Both the position numbers and the translations under genes were made by a program. This document shows, piece by piece, positions 8,813-17,824 of a stretch of DNA of 48,039 bases. The notes beneath the pieces are model-generated. The model made no database searches and was not told the origin of the DNA. It saw nothing but the letters and a program-made list of their open reading frames with translations. The stretch is from an uncultured Oscillospiraceae bacterium (GTDB taxonomy: Bacteria; Bacillota; Clostridia; Oscillospirales; Acutalibacteraceae). Numbering within the stretch: the first letter of the stretch is position 1; every line of letters begins with the position of its first letter. Location of the stretch: positions 1 through 48,039 of the forward strand of contig UQFO01000017.1 in the NCBI GenBank assembly GCA_900540275.1, written 5' to 3'.

Positions 8813-8973
8813 AATCCACCTCGATTGTTCTTTCCATAAAAAGTTATTATTATGGTTTTGTCTACATCTATACGCTTTTATAAATATCACAAGGATTTTC
8901 AGCGCCTTGTGTAAAAACATGCAAAATAGCGCCTGGGCAGCCTTACGTATAAAAATCGACAAAATATAGCACT

Positions 8974-9002
8974 ATTATATAGTGTTTATCGGTAAGAAAC
9001 AA
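8974..9002 (-). promoter_or_regulatory. Promoter of regulator/sipW operon
   Basis: TTGTTT at 8997-9002 and TATAAT at 8974-8979, separated by 17 bases on the minus strand, a good sigma-A promoter. It implies a 5' leader of about 155 bases before the ATG at 8812. The leader contains a small hairpin (CACAAGG with CCTTGTG, about 8888-8911). Confidence 0.65.
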
Positions 9003-9162
9003 TTTGTAAATACTCCCAAAATTTCCCGCCAAATTTTTATTCAAACAAATGAAAGTTACGCCCCCTCTCACAGAGCCTGTAAAAAAACGCATAAACCTAT
9101 ATGATAATTATCCAGCTCCTAATACACGGAAAATGCATAGAAAACAGCTTATGAGACAGCAA

Positions 9163-9203
9163 AAGGCCCGGTTTTCGATAAAAATGTTCGAAAACCAGGC
9201 CTT
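9163..9203 (-). terminator. Terminator after the CRISPR array
   Basis: A 16-base stem with one mismatch: 9163-9178 pairs with 9188-9203, with a 9-base loop. On the minus strand it is followed by TTTT after GGGCC. It would end the array transcript, and T-rich flanks on both sides allow it to act in both directions. Confidence 0.65.
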
Positions 9204-9234
9204 ATTCATTTTGCTCGGGATGGCAAAACCTGAA

Positions 9235-9319
9235 CCCGCGTGGGGAGCGACAATCGCGCCCACGACAGCACAGGCGGCGTAAATACAATTTCAATCCACG
9301 CTCCCGCGTGGGGAGCGAC
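9235..9319 (-). CRISPR. Minimal type I-C CRISPR array: one repeat, one spacer, one truncated repeat
   Basis: On the minus strand an intact 32-base repeat (9319 to 9288) begins GTCGCTCC and ends GGATTGAAAT, the classic type I-C repeat with an internal hairpin. A 36-base spacer (9287-9252) follows. The second repeat keeps only its first 17 bases (9251-9235) and then diverges. Decay of the terminal repeat at its distal half is common in arrays. Here the array holds a single spacer directly beside the leader and an apparently intact cas operon. Confidence 0.9.
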
Positions 9320-9500
9320 GGCAAAACGCATAAAAACCACTCATGCGATTTTGTAAAAATATAACAAAATATTATTTAATTACAAGACAATGGCCCAACT
9401 ATATGAAAGCAAAAGAAGAAAAATGAGATATATGGCATTAAAATGAGGTGCGAACCTCCCGGCGAAACTCTGTGCACTTGTACTTCGCACCAGCTTTTCA
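9320..9500 (-). promoter_or_regulatory. CRISPR leader
   Basis: AT-rich 181-base stretch between the cas2 stop and the first repeat. It starts with an inverted repeat GGTGCGAA/TTCGCACC (9484-9491 with 9447-9454), a feature I associate with type I-C leaders, and then becomes A/T-rich toward the repeat. It should carry the array promoter and the Cas1-Cas2 integration signals. Confidence 0.7.
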
Positions 9501-9791
9501 CTATATAAAAAGCGGCTTCTCCGGCTGATAGGCCTCCTTACAGCCATAATGTTCAATTTTACTTTGATAGTGGTTGCCAAGATTATAAAACCGGAGGCTG
9601 TCCTTTTCCGGGTCGATGATTGCACACAGCTTTGCCTGCAAGCTTCGGCGCTGCGCGGCGTCCAGCAGGCACTCGAACACCGAGCACTGGACGCGCTGCC
9701 CATAGTTGACACACTGCTTTGCCACCTGCCGCAGACGCTTCCGGCCTGCGGCATCCTCCGTGTTGACATCATAGGTGATTAAAACTAACAA
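9501..9791 (-). CDS. cas2: CRISPR-associated endonuclease Cas2
   Basis: 96 residues, the normal length. The ferredoxin-like fold start LVLITYDV carries the conserved Asp8, followed by QCSVFECLL. It starts with TTG six bases after the cas1 stop, and GGAAG within the cas1 stop region serves as ribosome site. With Cas1 it forms the spacer-integration complex. It is the last gene of the operon before the leader. Confidence 0.95.
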   Translation of the reverse strand: MLVLITYDVNTEDAAGRKRLRQVAKQCVNYGQRVQCSVFECLLDAAQRRSLQAKLCAIIDPEKDSLRFYNLGNHYQSKIEHYGCKEAYQPEKPLFI

Positions 9792-9797
9792 AAGATA

Positions 9798-10829
9798 TCA
9801 CTTCCATAAAAAAGGTGGGTATCCGTCCAAATCGCCCCGCAGATACCTTGCCAACAGCAGAGCCTGAATGTACGGCACGATACCCCATTGTAATTTTTCA
9901 TTCAGGTAGGGGTGGGTCAGCATCTCCTGCTTTTTCTCCTGCCAGGCGGTGAGAAATGCGCGACGGGCCGAATCGGTGAGCAGGACCGCACCGCTCTCCC
10001 GGGTTTCAAAGTCCTCAGGTTTCACCATGCGGTTGTTGATGAGGGTCAGCACGAACCGGTCCGCCATGCAGGGGCGCAGCTCCTCCATCAAGTCCAGCGC
10101 CAAGGACGTCCGCCCAGGGCGGTCCCGGTGAAGAAAGCCCACGTAGGCATCCAGCCCCACACTTTCAAGCGCGGAGGCGCAGTCATGCGCCAGCAGGCTA
10201 TAGGCGAAGGAAAGCAGGGCGTTGACGATGTCCAGCGGAGGGCGCCGGTTTCGTCCATGAAAGAAAAATTCCTCTTTTTGATTGAGAATCATATCATCCA
10301 GCACGCCGAAATAAACCGCGGAACCCACCCCCTCAAAGCCCCGCAGTTCTTCCAGGGATGTGGCTTGCGCCACGGTGGGGAGCAAACCACGCAGGGTCTC
10401 AGAGGCGGCTTTCAACTTGACTGTGTCCAGTCGCTGAGCATGATCCCGGCAGCTCCGTTCCACGCTCCATCGGGCGTTGTGAAGCTTGCCGAAAATCATT
10501 GACCGGGCTGCCCGGCAGCTCTGTTCTGTGTCGTCTGCCACCCGGTACTGGGTCCGGCGAAGCAGGACGTTCCCGCTGCTCTTGCCGCAGCTCCGCGCCA
10601 AAAACTGTCCCCGGGGCGTGCAGAAGGAGAGGCTGATCCCCCGTTGGGCACAAGCTCCCATCAGAGCCGGGGACGCGCCGGAGTAGGAAAAACTCACGAT
10701 GCCGAAGAGTGTGTGCATGGGATAACGGGCCACCACCTCCCGGTTCCGGTTCGCTACCACATTTTCGCCGTCCAGAGACAGGTAGACATCCTCTGAGGTG
10801 ACAAAAAGCGTGTTAAGCAGATATTTCAT
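9798..10829 (-). CDS. cas1: CRISPR-associated integrase Cas1 (type I-C)
   Basis: 343 residues, full length for type I-C Cas1. The metal-binding residues are visible: Glu166 (RGFEG), His234 (GFLHRDRPGR) and Asp246 (LALDLMEELRP). Its ATG overlaps the cas4 stop by four bases. It integrates new spacers with Cas2. No damage is seen, so adaptation should be possible despite the one-spacer array. Confidence 0.96.
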   Translation of the reverse strand: MKYLLNTLFVTSEDVYLSLDGENVVANRNREVVARYPMHTLFGIVSFSYSGASPALMGACAQRGISLSFCTPRGQFLARSCGKSSGNVLLRRTQYRVADDTEQSCRAARSMIFGKLHNARWSVERSCRDHAQRLDTVKLKAASETLRGLLPTVAQATSLEELRGFEGVGSAVYFGVLDDMILNQKEEFFFHGRNRRPPLDIVNALLSFAYSLLAHDCASALESVGLDAYVGFLHRDRPGRTSLALDLMEELRPCMADRFVLTLINNRMVKPEDFETRESGAVLLTDSARRAFLTAWQEKKQEMLTHPYLNEKLQWGIVPYIQALLLARYLRGDLDGYPPFLWK

Positions 10830-11497
10830 TTCTCCTCCTCCATTGTCCTATGCAGGTAGTCCTGCACACTTTCCGCCCGCATCAGCCGGGGCAGGCACAG
10901 CTCTTTCAGGGAACAGGCATTACAGGCTTTTGTGGGCTTTACCTTTGGCGTGTGGCCGCGCTGATAGAGCTGGTGCATCTCTGTCAAAGCCTTTTTTACG
11001 GTCTGCCGCAGCTCCTCTGTAAAAGCAACAGGCATCCGCCGCCGGCTCTCCCCGTAGTAGAGGGCCCCCTCCGGGACAGGCCAGCAGAGCATCTCCTCCA
11101 GGCACATGGATTGGGCACACAGCTGCAGCGTATCCCCGGCACGCTCGCTGGGCTTTCCCCGCTTGTATTCCACGGGATAGGGCTGCCACAGACCCTCGCG
11201 GCCTTTCAGAGGGATGCCCTTCTCTCCCCTGTGGAATTCCAGCACGTCGCACTCCCCGGACACCCCCAGGGTGGACGAGAACACGTTCATGCCACGGGTG
11301 ACAAGGAGATCGCCCCGGCTCTCGGAAAACCCCTTGTCATGGGCGTTTTGGTGCATCAAAGCCCCATCCGTGGTGCGGAAATTTTCCGCCCATTGGTGCT
11401 CGATATGGATGAGCGCCCATTGCCGTCTGCAGAATTTAAAGTGCTGGATACCGGAAAGCTGAAGAAAGTCCTCCTCTTTATATTCCATCGATGACAT
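10826..11497 (-). CDS. cas4: CRISPR-associated exonuclease Cas4 (type I-C)
   Basis: 223 residues. It has one N-terminal Cys (Cys23, KFCRRQW) and three C-terminal Cys (192, 195, 201; CNACSLKELC), the iron-sulfur ligands of the RecB-like Cas4 nuclease. The VEYKRGK segment carries the nuclease-domain Glu and Lys. Cas4 trims prespacers and selects PAM in type I-C. It overlaps the end of cas7 by 20 bases. An ATG at 11488 is an alternative start, and neither has a strong ribosome site. Confidence 0.95.
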   Translation of the reverse strand: MSSMEYKEEDFLQLSGIQHFKFCRRQWALIHIEHQWAENFRTTDGALMHQNAHDKGFSESRGDLLVTRGMNVFSSTLGVSGECDVLEFHRGEKGIPLKGREGLWQPYPVEYKRGKPSERAGDTLQLCAQSMCLEEMLCWPVPEGALYYGESRRRMPVAFTEELRQTVKKALTEMHQLYQRGHTPKVKPTKACNACSLKELCLPRLMRAESVQDYLHRTMEEEK

Positions 11498-12323
11498 CGC
11501 AGTGCAGGCCGGGCAGCTCCTCCAGCTCGATGCTGTAGTCGTCTGCGCTGGCAGGTACGGCCACGCCGGGCTTTAAATCCACGTGGAGGCTGCGGTGGAC
11601 CTTGGCGGAAGAATACTGGCCGGAGGGACAGCTGTGGGTCCACCAGTAGAGCTTGCACACCTCCATGGAGCCCTCAGGACGGGCGGAGGAGGCATCGTTC
11701 TCAAAGAGGGTGCGCAGACACTCCTTGACGATGTCCGCGTCCGCGTCGCTGAACCCGGTCTTCTGAGCCAGCTGAACGTTGATAGAACCCTTAATCTGAT
11801 AGAGGCCGAAGCGGACAAAATGCTTGGAGCCCATGGTATCGGAACTGCGTTTTTCGCTGGTTTCGCCGTTGACACTTTTGGTAATTTGCATCGTGCGCAC
11901 CTCCACAGGGGATACGCTGACGGCCTGATGAATGGACACGGGTCCCCGCACACCTACGGAAACACCGCTCTTCTCAGTAGATTTGAATGCGAAAACCTGT
12001 CCAAAGCTGCGTACATCCAGCCACTTCTCACAGGCCAGGCGGGCATATTCCTCCGCATCCTTAGTCTTTTCCATGGCCTTTTTGGCCCGGTCGCTGAGGC
12101 TTTTGCAGCCGTCATCACAGCGGTCGCTGGACTGGACAAAGATGCTCTGTCCCAGGTCCTGCATCCGGTTGCGGATTTTGCGTTTGATACACACGTCAGA
12201 AATCTCACCAAAACCGTCGTAGTCCGTGCGGGGGCGGTTGCCGTTCAGGGGGTCGCCGTTGGAGTTTGCCATGCTGACGCTGACCAGCGCCACAAAATCA
12301 ATCTTATTTTTTAAAGTATCCAT
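11478..12323 (-). CDS. cas7: Type I-C Cascade backbone protein Cas7 (Csd2)
   Basis: 281 residues, typical for Cas7/Csd2. The N-terminal pattern FVALVSVSMANSNGDPLNGNRPRTDYDG and the GVRGPVSIHQAVSVSPV segment are characteristic of the family. It forms the helical backbone of Cascade along the crRNA. ATG one base after the cas8c stop, with GGAGGAT across the junction as ribosome site, indicating translational coupling. Confidence 0.95.
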   Translation of the reverse strand: MDTLKNKIDFVALVSVSMANSNGDPLNGNRPRTDYDGFGEISDVCIKRKIRNRMQDLGQSIFVQSSDRCDDGCKSLSDRAKKAMEKTKDAEEYARLACEKWLDVRSFGQVFAFKSTEKSGVSVGVRGPVSIHQAVSVSPVEVRTMQITKSVNGETSEKRSSDTMGSKHFVRFGLYQIKGSINVQLAQKTGFSDADADIVKECLRTLFENDASSARPEGSMEVCKLYWWTHSCPSGQYSSAKVHRSLHVDLKPGVAVPASADDYSIELEELPGLHCDVIDGI

Positions 12324-12324
12324 T

Positions 12325-14121
12325 TTACATATCCTCCGTCACAGTTTTCGTTTCGTTATCAGCGGCCTCTTTTTTTCTGGTCAGCGCGCTGCGTTGGTGG
12401 TAGTAGCCCAGCAGATAGGTGTCGTCCAGCTTTTTGTCTAAGTTATGGTCCTTCGGGTCCGGCAGCATGTCTGTAATCTCTCCGATTATATTTTTGAAGT
12501 ACGCGCGCAGGCCCGGCTTCTGCCGGGAAAAATAGGGATTAATCTGCTCGCTGATAATTCGCCAGGCGTACAGCGGCCGCTGGGCGAATACCGACTGCAT
12601 CCGAATGGCGTTGGGCTCCCGGCCCTCATCCCGGTCGTAAGTGCTCCGCTCCACCTGCTCCGCCACCGCCAGCAGGCGGCCAAAGAGATAGCTGCGGTCT
12701 GTGTTTGATGTATCCAATGCCAAACCAAATTCCTCCTTTTTTACTCGGTCGTTGTGGGCCTTGCGTATGAGAGCGCATGCGGTGCTCAAAAGGCTCTCCC
12801 TGTTGCCGGACGTGTAGGCCAGGGGCTGTCCGGCACGGGTGGCCAGCCCCCGGATAATGTCCTGGGGAACGGGCCGCCGGTCGATGATGCAGGGAAGCAT
12901 CTGCTGCACGTGTTCCCGGAGTACCCGGTCGTCCAGGTCGATGAACTGCCCCTGCTCGGTGCCAAAGGCACAGGTGACAATACGCCGAAGGGAGGGGGAT
13001 TGTACGCCGTAGCGGGAATGCCAGCAGCAGGTGGCGTACCAATCCTCGATACGGTCTAAAAAGTCCGACCCCCTGAGTTCACTATAATAGGTAATCGACA
13101 GGCGTCCGGTGGTGGCGGCGTCCAGCGCCGCTACGATCACATTGGCTTCCGGCTTCATGGCCTGCCGGTAGCCCAAAAGCGTAGCTAACAGCTCATTTTT
13201 ATAACTGACAAAAGTGGGGGGATTGGAGCTGGGCAATCCTAAAAAAGCAAAGTTGGGGACGGGACAGCCCTCCGGGTTCCAGCAAAGGAAAGTGCGTCCG
13301 CCCAGGACGACCCCCTGATTTGCGGCGACCCACCGCAGGGCGCTGTGTGCCTTTTGAGAGGCGGTATAGCCCGCGTTGGCGGCCTGGCGCGCCTCGGTGA
13401 AGCGGCCCCGGTAGGTAAAGCCGGACGCGTCGTTGGCAGAGATCAGCTTGGCGCCGAAGGAGGCGGAAACCACTCCTTTCGGATGCATATCGCAGACAGT
13501 GTCCTCTACGCCTGAGATGAGGCACAAGTCCTGCCTGACCTCTGCGCGGCAGGCCGCGTAGTAGCGGATAAAACTGTCAAACAGGGAGGCGTCCTGCCAG
13601 CAGGCGGAGGAGGCGCCCTCCGGGGCAGGGATGACCCGCCAGCGCACCAAATATTTGTCATACTTCGCTTCCGGCGCGCCGGTCTGATTGTCCACGGCGA
13701 TCAGGCCGGCGCTGAGCAGGTCGCTTACAATCGACCCCTTTTGCTCATAGGCCAGTACAGCCTGCACCTTCGGGTGGGTAAAGCTGGAGCCAGACCACAT
13801 ACGGAGCTTCTTCATATAATCCGCGTATTTCTCCTCTCCATAGGGCGCGAGGTAGATAAGCTGGTCACAAAGGGAATGGGCGCATGCTTTACCGGTCCGG
13901 TTGGCCGATTCAACGGTTACTGGTATGATGGTTTTAGAGTCCTCCTTGGAAACCTCACAGGCACTTTGGAAAATTCCATCATTGGAAAGGGTAATTTCCA
14001 GCTGGGCATTCTGCAGCATGTGGGAGACAGGGGTCAACGCCTCCTTTTGGCCAGCCTCCAGGACGCCCGCCCTGCCTGCCTGTGCTTCATAGGTACGATA
14101 GGCCGCTTGCAGCAATCCCAC
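12325..14121 (-). CDS. cas8c: Type I-C Cascade large subunit Cas8c (Csd1)
   Basis: 598 residues, the usual Csd1 length. It has the family N-terminus LLQAAYRTYEAQ, the C-SASFGAKLISANDASGF region and a helical C-terminus ending in a charged tail. It recognises PAM and, in this subtype, an internal start may supply the small subunit. The GTG start follows the cas5 stop directly, with GGAGGTGG upstream. Confidence 0.94.
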   Translation of the reverse strand: MGLLQAAYRTYEAQAGRAGVLEAGQKEALTPVSHMLQNAQLEITLSNDGIFQSACEVSKEDSKTIIPVTVESANRTGKACAHSLCDQLIYLAPYGEEKYADYMKKLRMWSGSSFTHPKVQAVLAYEQKGSIVSDLLSAGLIAVDNQTGAPEAKYDKYLVRWRVIPAPEGASSACWQDASLFDSFIRYYAACRAEVRQDLCLISGVEDTVCDMHPKGVVSASFGAKLISANDASGFTYRGRFTEARQAANAGYTASQKAHSALRWVAANQGVVLGGRTFLCWNPEGCPVPNFAFLGLPSSNPPTFVSYKNELLATLLGYRQAMKPEANVIVAALDAATTGRLSITYYSELRGSDFLDRIEDWYATCCWHSRYGVQSPSLRRIVTCAFGTEQGQFIDLDDRVLREHVQQMLPCIIDRRPVPQDIIRGLATRAGQPLAYTSGNRESLLSTACALIRKAHNDRVKKEEFGLALDTSNTDRSYLFGRLLAVAEQVERSTYDRDEGREPNAIRMQSVFAQRPLYAWRIISEQINPYFSRQKPGLRAYFKNIIGEITDMLPDPKDHNLDKKLDDTYLLGYYHQRSALTRKKEAADNETKTVTEDM

Positions 14122-14850
14122 TTACACCACCTCCGCTTCCGTCGCGTCCACACCCTGAAAATTGCCCGCCGTTTTACTAAAGGGCTTCACGTCCATCACC
14201 CGGGCGGTTCGAGTCACCGGGCAGCCCTCTGGGCGGAGGAACGTGACAACGCCCCGTTTCATTACAGGGTACCAGAAGCGTACCGTCATTTTACCGCAGG
14301 TCTCGTCGGAGTAGGCTTCGTCGGCGTAGGTGATGCCATGGTAGGTGAGGCCGAAGGCCAGCTCCGGAGTGTTGTCATAGGCTCCCTCTCCCTCGTCAAA
14401 GACGCAGGGCTCCACATACCCCTGGCACTCCCTAGTGCCAAGAAAGATATCCCGCCTGCCGCCCCGCTCAATCATCCGTTTTGCAATGTTGTGATGCTTG
14501 TTTTCGTTTCGGTCCCCCGCCAGCTCGGGCCGGTTTTCATTCCATTCAAAGTGGGCCCGCACCCTATAGCGGCAGTCCTTTAAATAGGTGTAGTAGGACA
14601 GGTCGTTGCCGCCGCTGTACTTGATAGGCCGGATGCCCTTGACCGCCGTCTGGATGGGATTCATCACCCGAACGGCGTCGATAATCCAGAGAAAGGTGGG
14701 CTTCCAGTAGACAGAGGACAAAATCCCCTTCAATGCCTCATAGGTGGGAATCTGAAGGGTACATTTCTCTCCCCCCACCCGGGTAATCGGGTCAGAAAAC
14801 AGGGCGTAGCCGCCGGTGACCTCAAATTCCACGGTATTTTTGTGTTCCAT
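14122..14850 (-). CDS. cas5: Type I-C crRNA-processing protein Cas5 (Cas5c/Cas5d)
   Basis: 242 residues. In type I-C, Cas5 replaces Cas6 and cleaves pre-crRNA. Tyr48 (SSVYWKP) and Lys118-His119 (NENKHHN) fit the known Tyr/Lys/His active site. Its ATG is one base after the cas3 stop, with GGAGGTATG as ribosome site. Intact. Confidence 0.94.
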   Translation of the reverse strand: MEHKNTVEFEVTGGYALFSDPITRVGGEKCTLQIPTYEALKGILSSVYWKPTFLWIIDAVRVMNPIQTAVKGIRPIKYSGGNDLSYYTYLKDCRYRVRAHFEWNENRPELAGDRNENKHHNIAKRMIERGGRRDIFLGTRECQGYVEPCVFDEGEGAYDNTPELAFGLTYHGITYADEAYSDETCGKMTVRFWYPVMKRGVVTFLRPEGCPVTRTARVMDVKPFSKTAGNFQGVDATEAEVV

Positions 14851-14851
14851 C

Positions 14852-17224
14852 TCATACCTCCGATAATGTTATAATGCCTCCCTCGAGAACAACACCCAAC
14901 TCCGAGGAGTAAAACTGTGGGGCGAGCGCCAGCACCAAGCCCTCGCATAGTGAGTAAACCCCGCCGCGCTCCTCCAATTTTTTGAGTTGGTATGAAAACA
15001 GAGAGACGGTAAAACGTTTGGCTTTTTGCAGCAATTCCTTTCGCAGCATCAAATCATACTTGGCTTGCTCGGAACCCAAATCCACGATAAGGCCCGCCCC
15101 GTCGCCGTAGGGTACCAATACGTCCGTACTGTTGTCGTCAAAAACGTGAAATTGCTCCCCCGCAGTGCAGAAGGCCTGTCCAAGCGTATACTGTCCCCCG
15201 GCAGGACAATGGGGACGGGCCTTGGCATTGACAGAGAGCAGGTCGAAGAGGGTAGTACCAATCGGCTCCGGCAGCGGGAAATCCTGGGCGCCCTTGGGCA
15301 TCTCATCGTACAGGCTGTGGTAATAGGCGCTGATAGCCTCCGCACCGGCCAGATCGTTCCCAAACGCAGCCGGGTCCCTCTCAAAGCGCAGAAGCACCGA
15401 TTGGGCAGCCTTCTGAGCCTGATCGATTTCCCTCAAATGGCTTAAATTCTCCCCCTGGAGGGTGACCACGTATACGGGACAGAGCCGGCCGTGCTCTCCG
15501 CCGCGGTTGCATCGTCCAGCGGACTGGACCAGGTTGTCCATCCCCGCACAGACGCGGATGACGCAGCCGAAGGAGAAGTCCACCCCGGCCTCCACCAGCT
15601 GTGTGGAAACGCATAGCACGGGGACATTGCCTTCCAACGCGGCGTTAATCTTCTCCAGGGCACAAATGCGGTGAGCCATGCACATGGAGGTGGACAGGTG
15701 AAAGAGCTCCCCATTCCAACGGGTCTTGAGCGCCTGAAACAACTCGGCTGCCTCCTGCTTCTTGTTACAGATAAGCAGCAGGCTGCCCGCCTCGCCCGCC
15801 TGCTTTGCGGCAAAGTCCGCGAGGCCCTCCACTGTGAAGGACGGCTTTCTACGGTCGATAATCCGGGTGCGGCGAAACACCTCCCAGAGCTTGGGGTCGT
15901 AAGGCACCAGGTCCGGCGACGGTGCGTACCGCAAGGGATGGGAGACGGCCTCCAGGCAGGGCTGTGTAGCGGAGCACAGCACCACCTTGGCACCGCAGAA
16001 GCCCGTGAGGAAATTGACTGCCAAATCAAACTCTCCCAGCAGGTTCCGGGGGACTGACTGAACCTCGTCAATGACGATGATACTATCAGTGAGGGCGTGC
16101 ATCCGCCGGATGCACGAAGGCTTGCCCAGCAGCAGGGTGTTCAAAAGCTGAACCAGGGTGGTGACAATCACCGGAGCGTCCCATGTCTCCATCAACAGCT
16201 CGCTGCTTTCCAGTTCCCCGTCCGTGGGGATATCCTGTACAAGATTCGAGTGGTGCTCCAAAATAAGGCCATCATCCCCCAAAAAGTCCCGGATAACCTT
16301 GGCGTTCTGTTCCAAGACGGACAGCAGGGGGATGACGAAAAGTACCCGCCGCTTACCTCCCGCCGCAGCGGCCAGGGCGTAACGCAGTGTCGTCAAAGTT
16401 TTTCCGCCGCCGGTGGGGACGTTGAGCCGATAGACGCCGTCTTCCAAATCCGCTGCGGAGCGGCAGCAGTCAGAGATCCTCCGCCGGGCCTGCTCGATGG
16501 GCTTGCTTGCGGGAAGCGCCAGAAGCCGCGCCTCTACACGGGAGAGCAGCGCGCGCCAATTGGGGGCGGGAGCCACTGCAAAAAGGCCGCCATTCATGAA
16601 CTCGGCGGTGTCCCGCCTATCCCCCTCGATAACGGCTGAGAGTATCTGCCGGGCGAGCAGCGCGAGATGGAATAACAGCTCCTCCTGATTTTCAGTCAAA
16701 GATTTCAACCGCTCCAAAGCAGCCGTCACCTCACAGGCCGCCGACTCGAAGAGCTTGTCCAACTCCTCATCACCGGCGCAGTGGAGCAGAAAATTTTCTT
16801 TCGCCTCGCCGTAATGGATACGCCCGTCGGTAAGGCGGTGAAGGTATCCGTCCGTCCCGTCGGGAGCGATGCAGTCGAACTGCCCGTGGTGGCTGCCCAC
16901 GGCAAAGGCGATAATTTCGCAGGTCAGCCGCCGAAAGGGGTCAGCACCATGGTGCCAGCGCTCCATCGCCAGCCGGACGCCGGCAAAGGTGTGGTTCACA
17001 CTGCCCCGGCGTACCGGTTCTCCTGCGGCGGCGCGGGTGATGTAGTCTTTGAAAACAGCAGTATACTTTCCACAATCGTGGAGCAGCCCGGCCAGAAATG
17101 CCGTTTGCCCCATTCCACGGGGTGCGGCCGCAGCGGCGTAGGCCGCACAGTGCCTGCAATGTGTCTCCACCGTCTGGACAGTCCGTCCCATGACTTCCAA
17201 TCGGATATGTGCCGGAAAATCCAA
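14852..17224 (-). CDS. cas3: CRISPR-associated helicase-nuclease Cas3 (type I-C)
   Basis: 790 residues with the TTG at 17224 as start, since GGGGAGG lies seven bases upstream; a farther TTG at 17242 overlaps that site. An N-terminal HD nuclease (LLHDCGKY, about 40-50; SHH near 120) precedes a superfamily-2 helicase with Walker A VPTGGGKT (about 267-274), DEVQ box (about 386), SATQP motif III and C-terminal QSAGRCNRGGE. It unwinds and degrades target DNA recruited by Cascade. First gene of the cas operon; no frameshift seen. Confidence 0.95.
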   Translation of the reverse strand: MDFPAHIRLEVMGRTVQTVETHCRHCAAYAAAAAPRGMGQTAFLAGLLHDCGKYTAVFKDYITRAAAGEPVRRGSVNHTFAGVRLAMERWHHGADPFRRLTCEIIAFAVGSHHGQFDCIAPDGTDGYLHRLTDGRIHYGEAKENFLLHCAGDEELDKLFESAACEVTAALERLKSLTENQEELLFHLALLARQILSAVIEGDRRDTAEFMNGGLFAVAPAPNWRALLSRVEARLLALPASKPIEQARRRISDCCRSAADLEDGVYRLNVPTGGGKTLTTLRYALAAAAGGKRRVLFVIPLLSVLEQNAKVIRDFLGDDGLILEHHSNLVQDIPTDGELESSELLMETWDAPVIVTTLVQLLNTLLLGKPSCIRRMHALTDSIIVIDEVQSVPRNLLGEFDLAVNFLTGFCGAKVVLCSATQPCLEAVSHPLRYAPSPDLVPYDPKLWEVFRRTRIIDRRKPSFTVEGLADFAAKQAGEAGSLLLICNKKQEAAELFQALKTRWNGELFHLSTSMCMAHRICALEKINAALEGNVPVLCVSTQLVEAGVDFSFGCVIRVCAGMDNLVQSAGRCNRGGEHGRLCPVYVVTLQGENLSHLREIDQAQKAAQSVLLRFERDPAAFGNDLAGAEAISAYYHSLYDEMPKGAQDFPLPEPIGTTLFDLLSVNAKARPHCPAGGQYTLGQAFCTAGEQFHVFDDNSTDVLVPYGDGAGLIVDLGSEQAKYDLMLRKELLQKAKRFTVSLFSYQLKKLEERGGVYSLCEGLVLALAPQFYSSELGVVLEGGIITLSEV

Positions 17225-17824
17225 ATATGTACCTCCCCTCAAACAAGCATGATAAACTAAAAAAGGATTTTATATGTTTAAAACTATTTTAATAAAGCAC
17301 GGCAAGATACGATTAAATATTGAAAATTTTTTAAGAACCGCCCACTCTAATCAATTGTTTCAGTTATAATCTGACTGCAGGCTGGATTTTTCTAAAAAAT
17401 TCGTTGGTATGTTTACTCGTCCACGTGTGGTGTATCAGGCGGCGCAGTCACATTACTAACAATTTTTCAGCGTAATTGATGGGTTAAGAGGGAGAGTATT
17501 TGCGAAACCGGAATTTCGTAACACTGGGAAGCGGTGACTGCGTTGCCGTAAAATTCGTTTATATCTAATTTTTTTCTGTTCCTATAGAAACCAGCCCCAC
17601 CAGGTTAACTTGTATCGTCGGAATCAAGTGGTCATAATGTGTGTGGGTAAACTGATAAGCAGCTTTTATAAGTGCTTCTTAGAATATAATTCCTTAGAAA
17701 AACACAACAACATATATTTCTTAAATTTAGAAAAATTAATAAAAAATTTTTACGTTCCACGACATTATACACCAATTTTTTATATATTTCAACATTAATA
17801 TTATATATTTTACTGTTTAACATT
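17225..17824. other. Gene-free upstream region of cas operon
   Basis: About 600 AT-rich bases. The part next to cas3 must contain the cas promoter, but I find only weak candidates (for example TATAAA within 60 bases of the start with a poor -35). No coding stretch here has a credible ribosome site or family resemblance. The 17700-17824 part is strongly A/T-rich and borders the recombinase remnant. Confidence 0.5.

Noticed and set aside
9049..9282. Open frames on both strands across the truncated CRISPR repeat and terminator
   Set aside because: The region is explained by repeat, spacer and hairpin. The frames are short and lack ribosome sites.
17610..17823. Small overlapping frames on both strands in the AT-rich gap
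   Set aside because: Low-complexity Lys/Asn/Ile/Phe-rich translations with no ribosome site; typical chance frames in AT-rich DNA.
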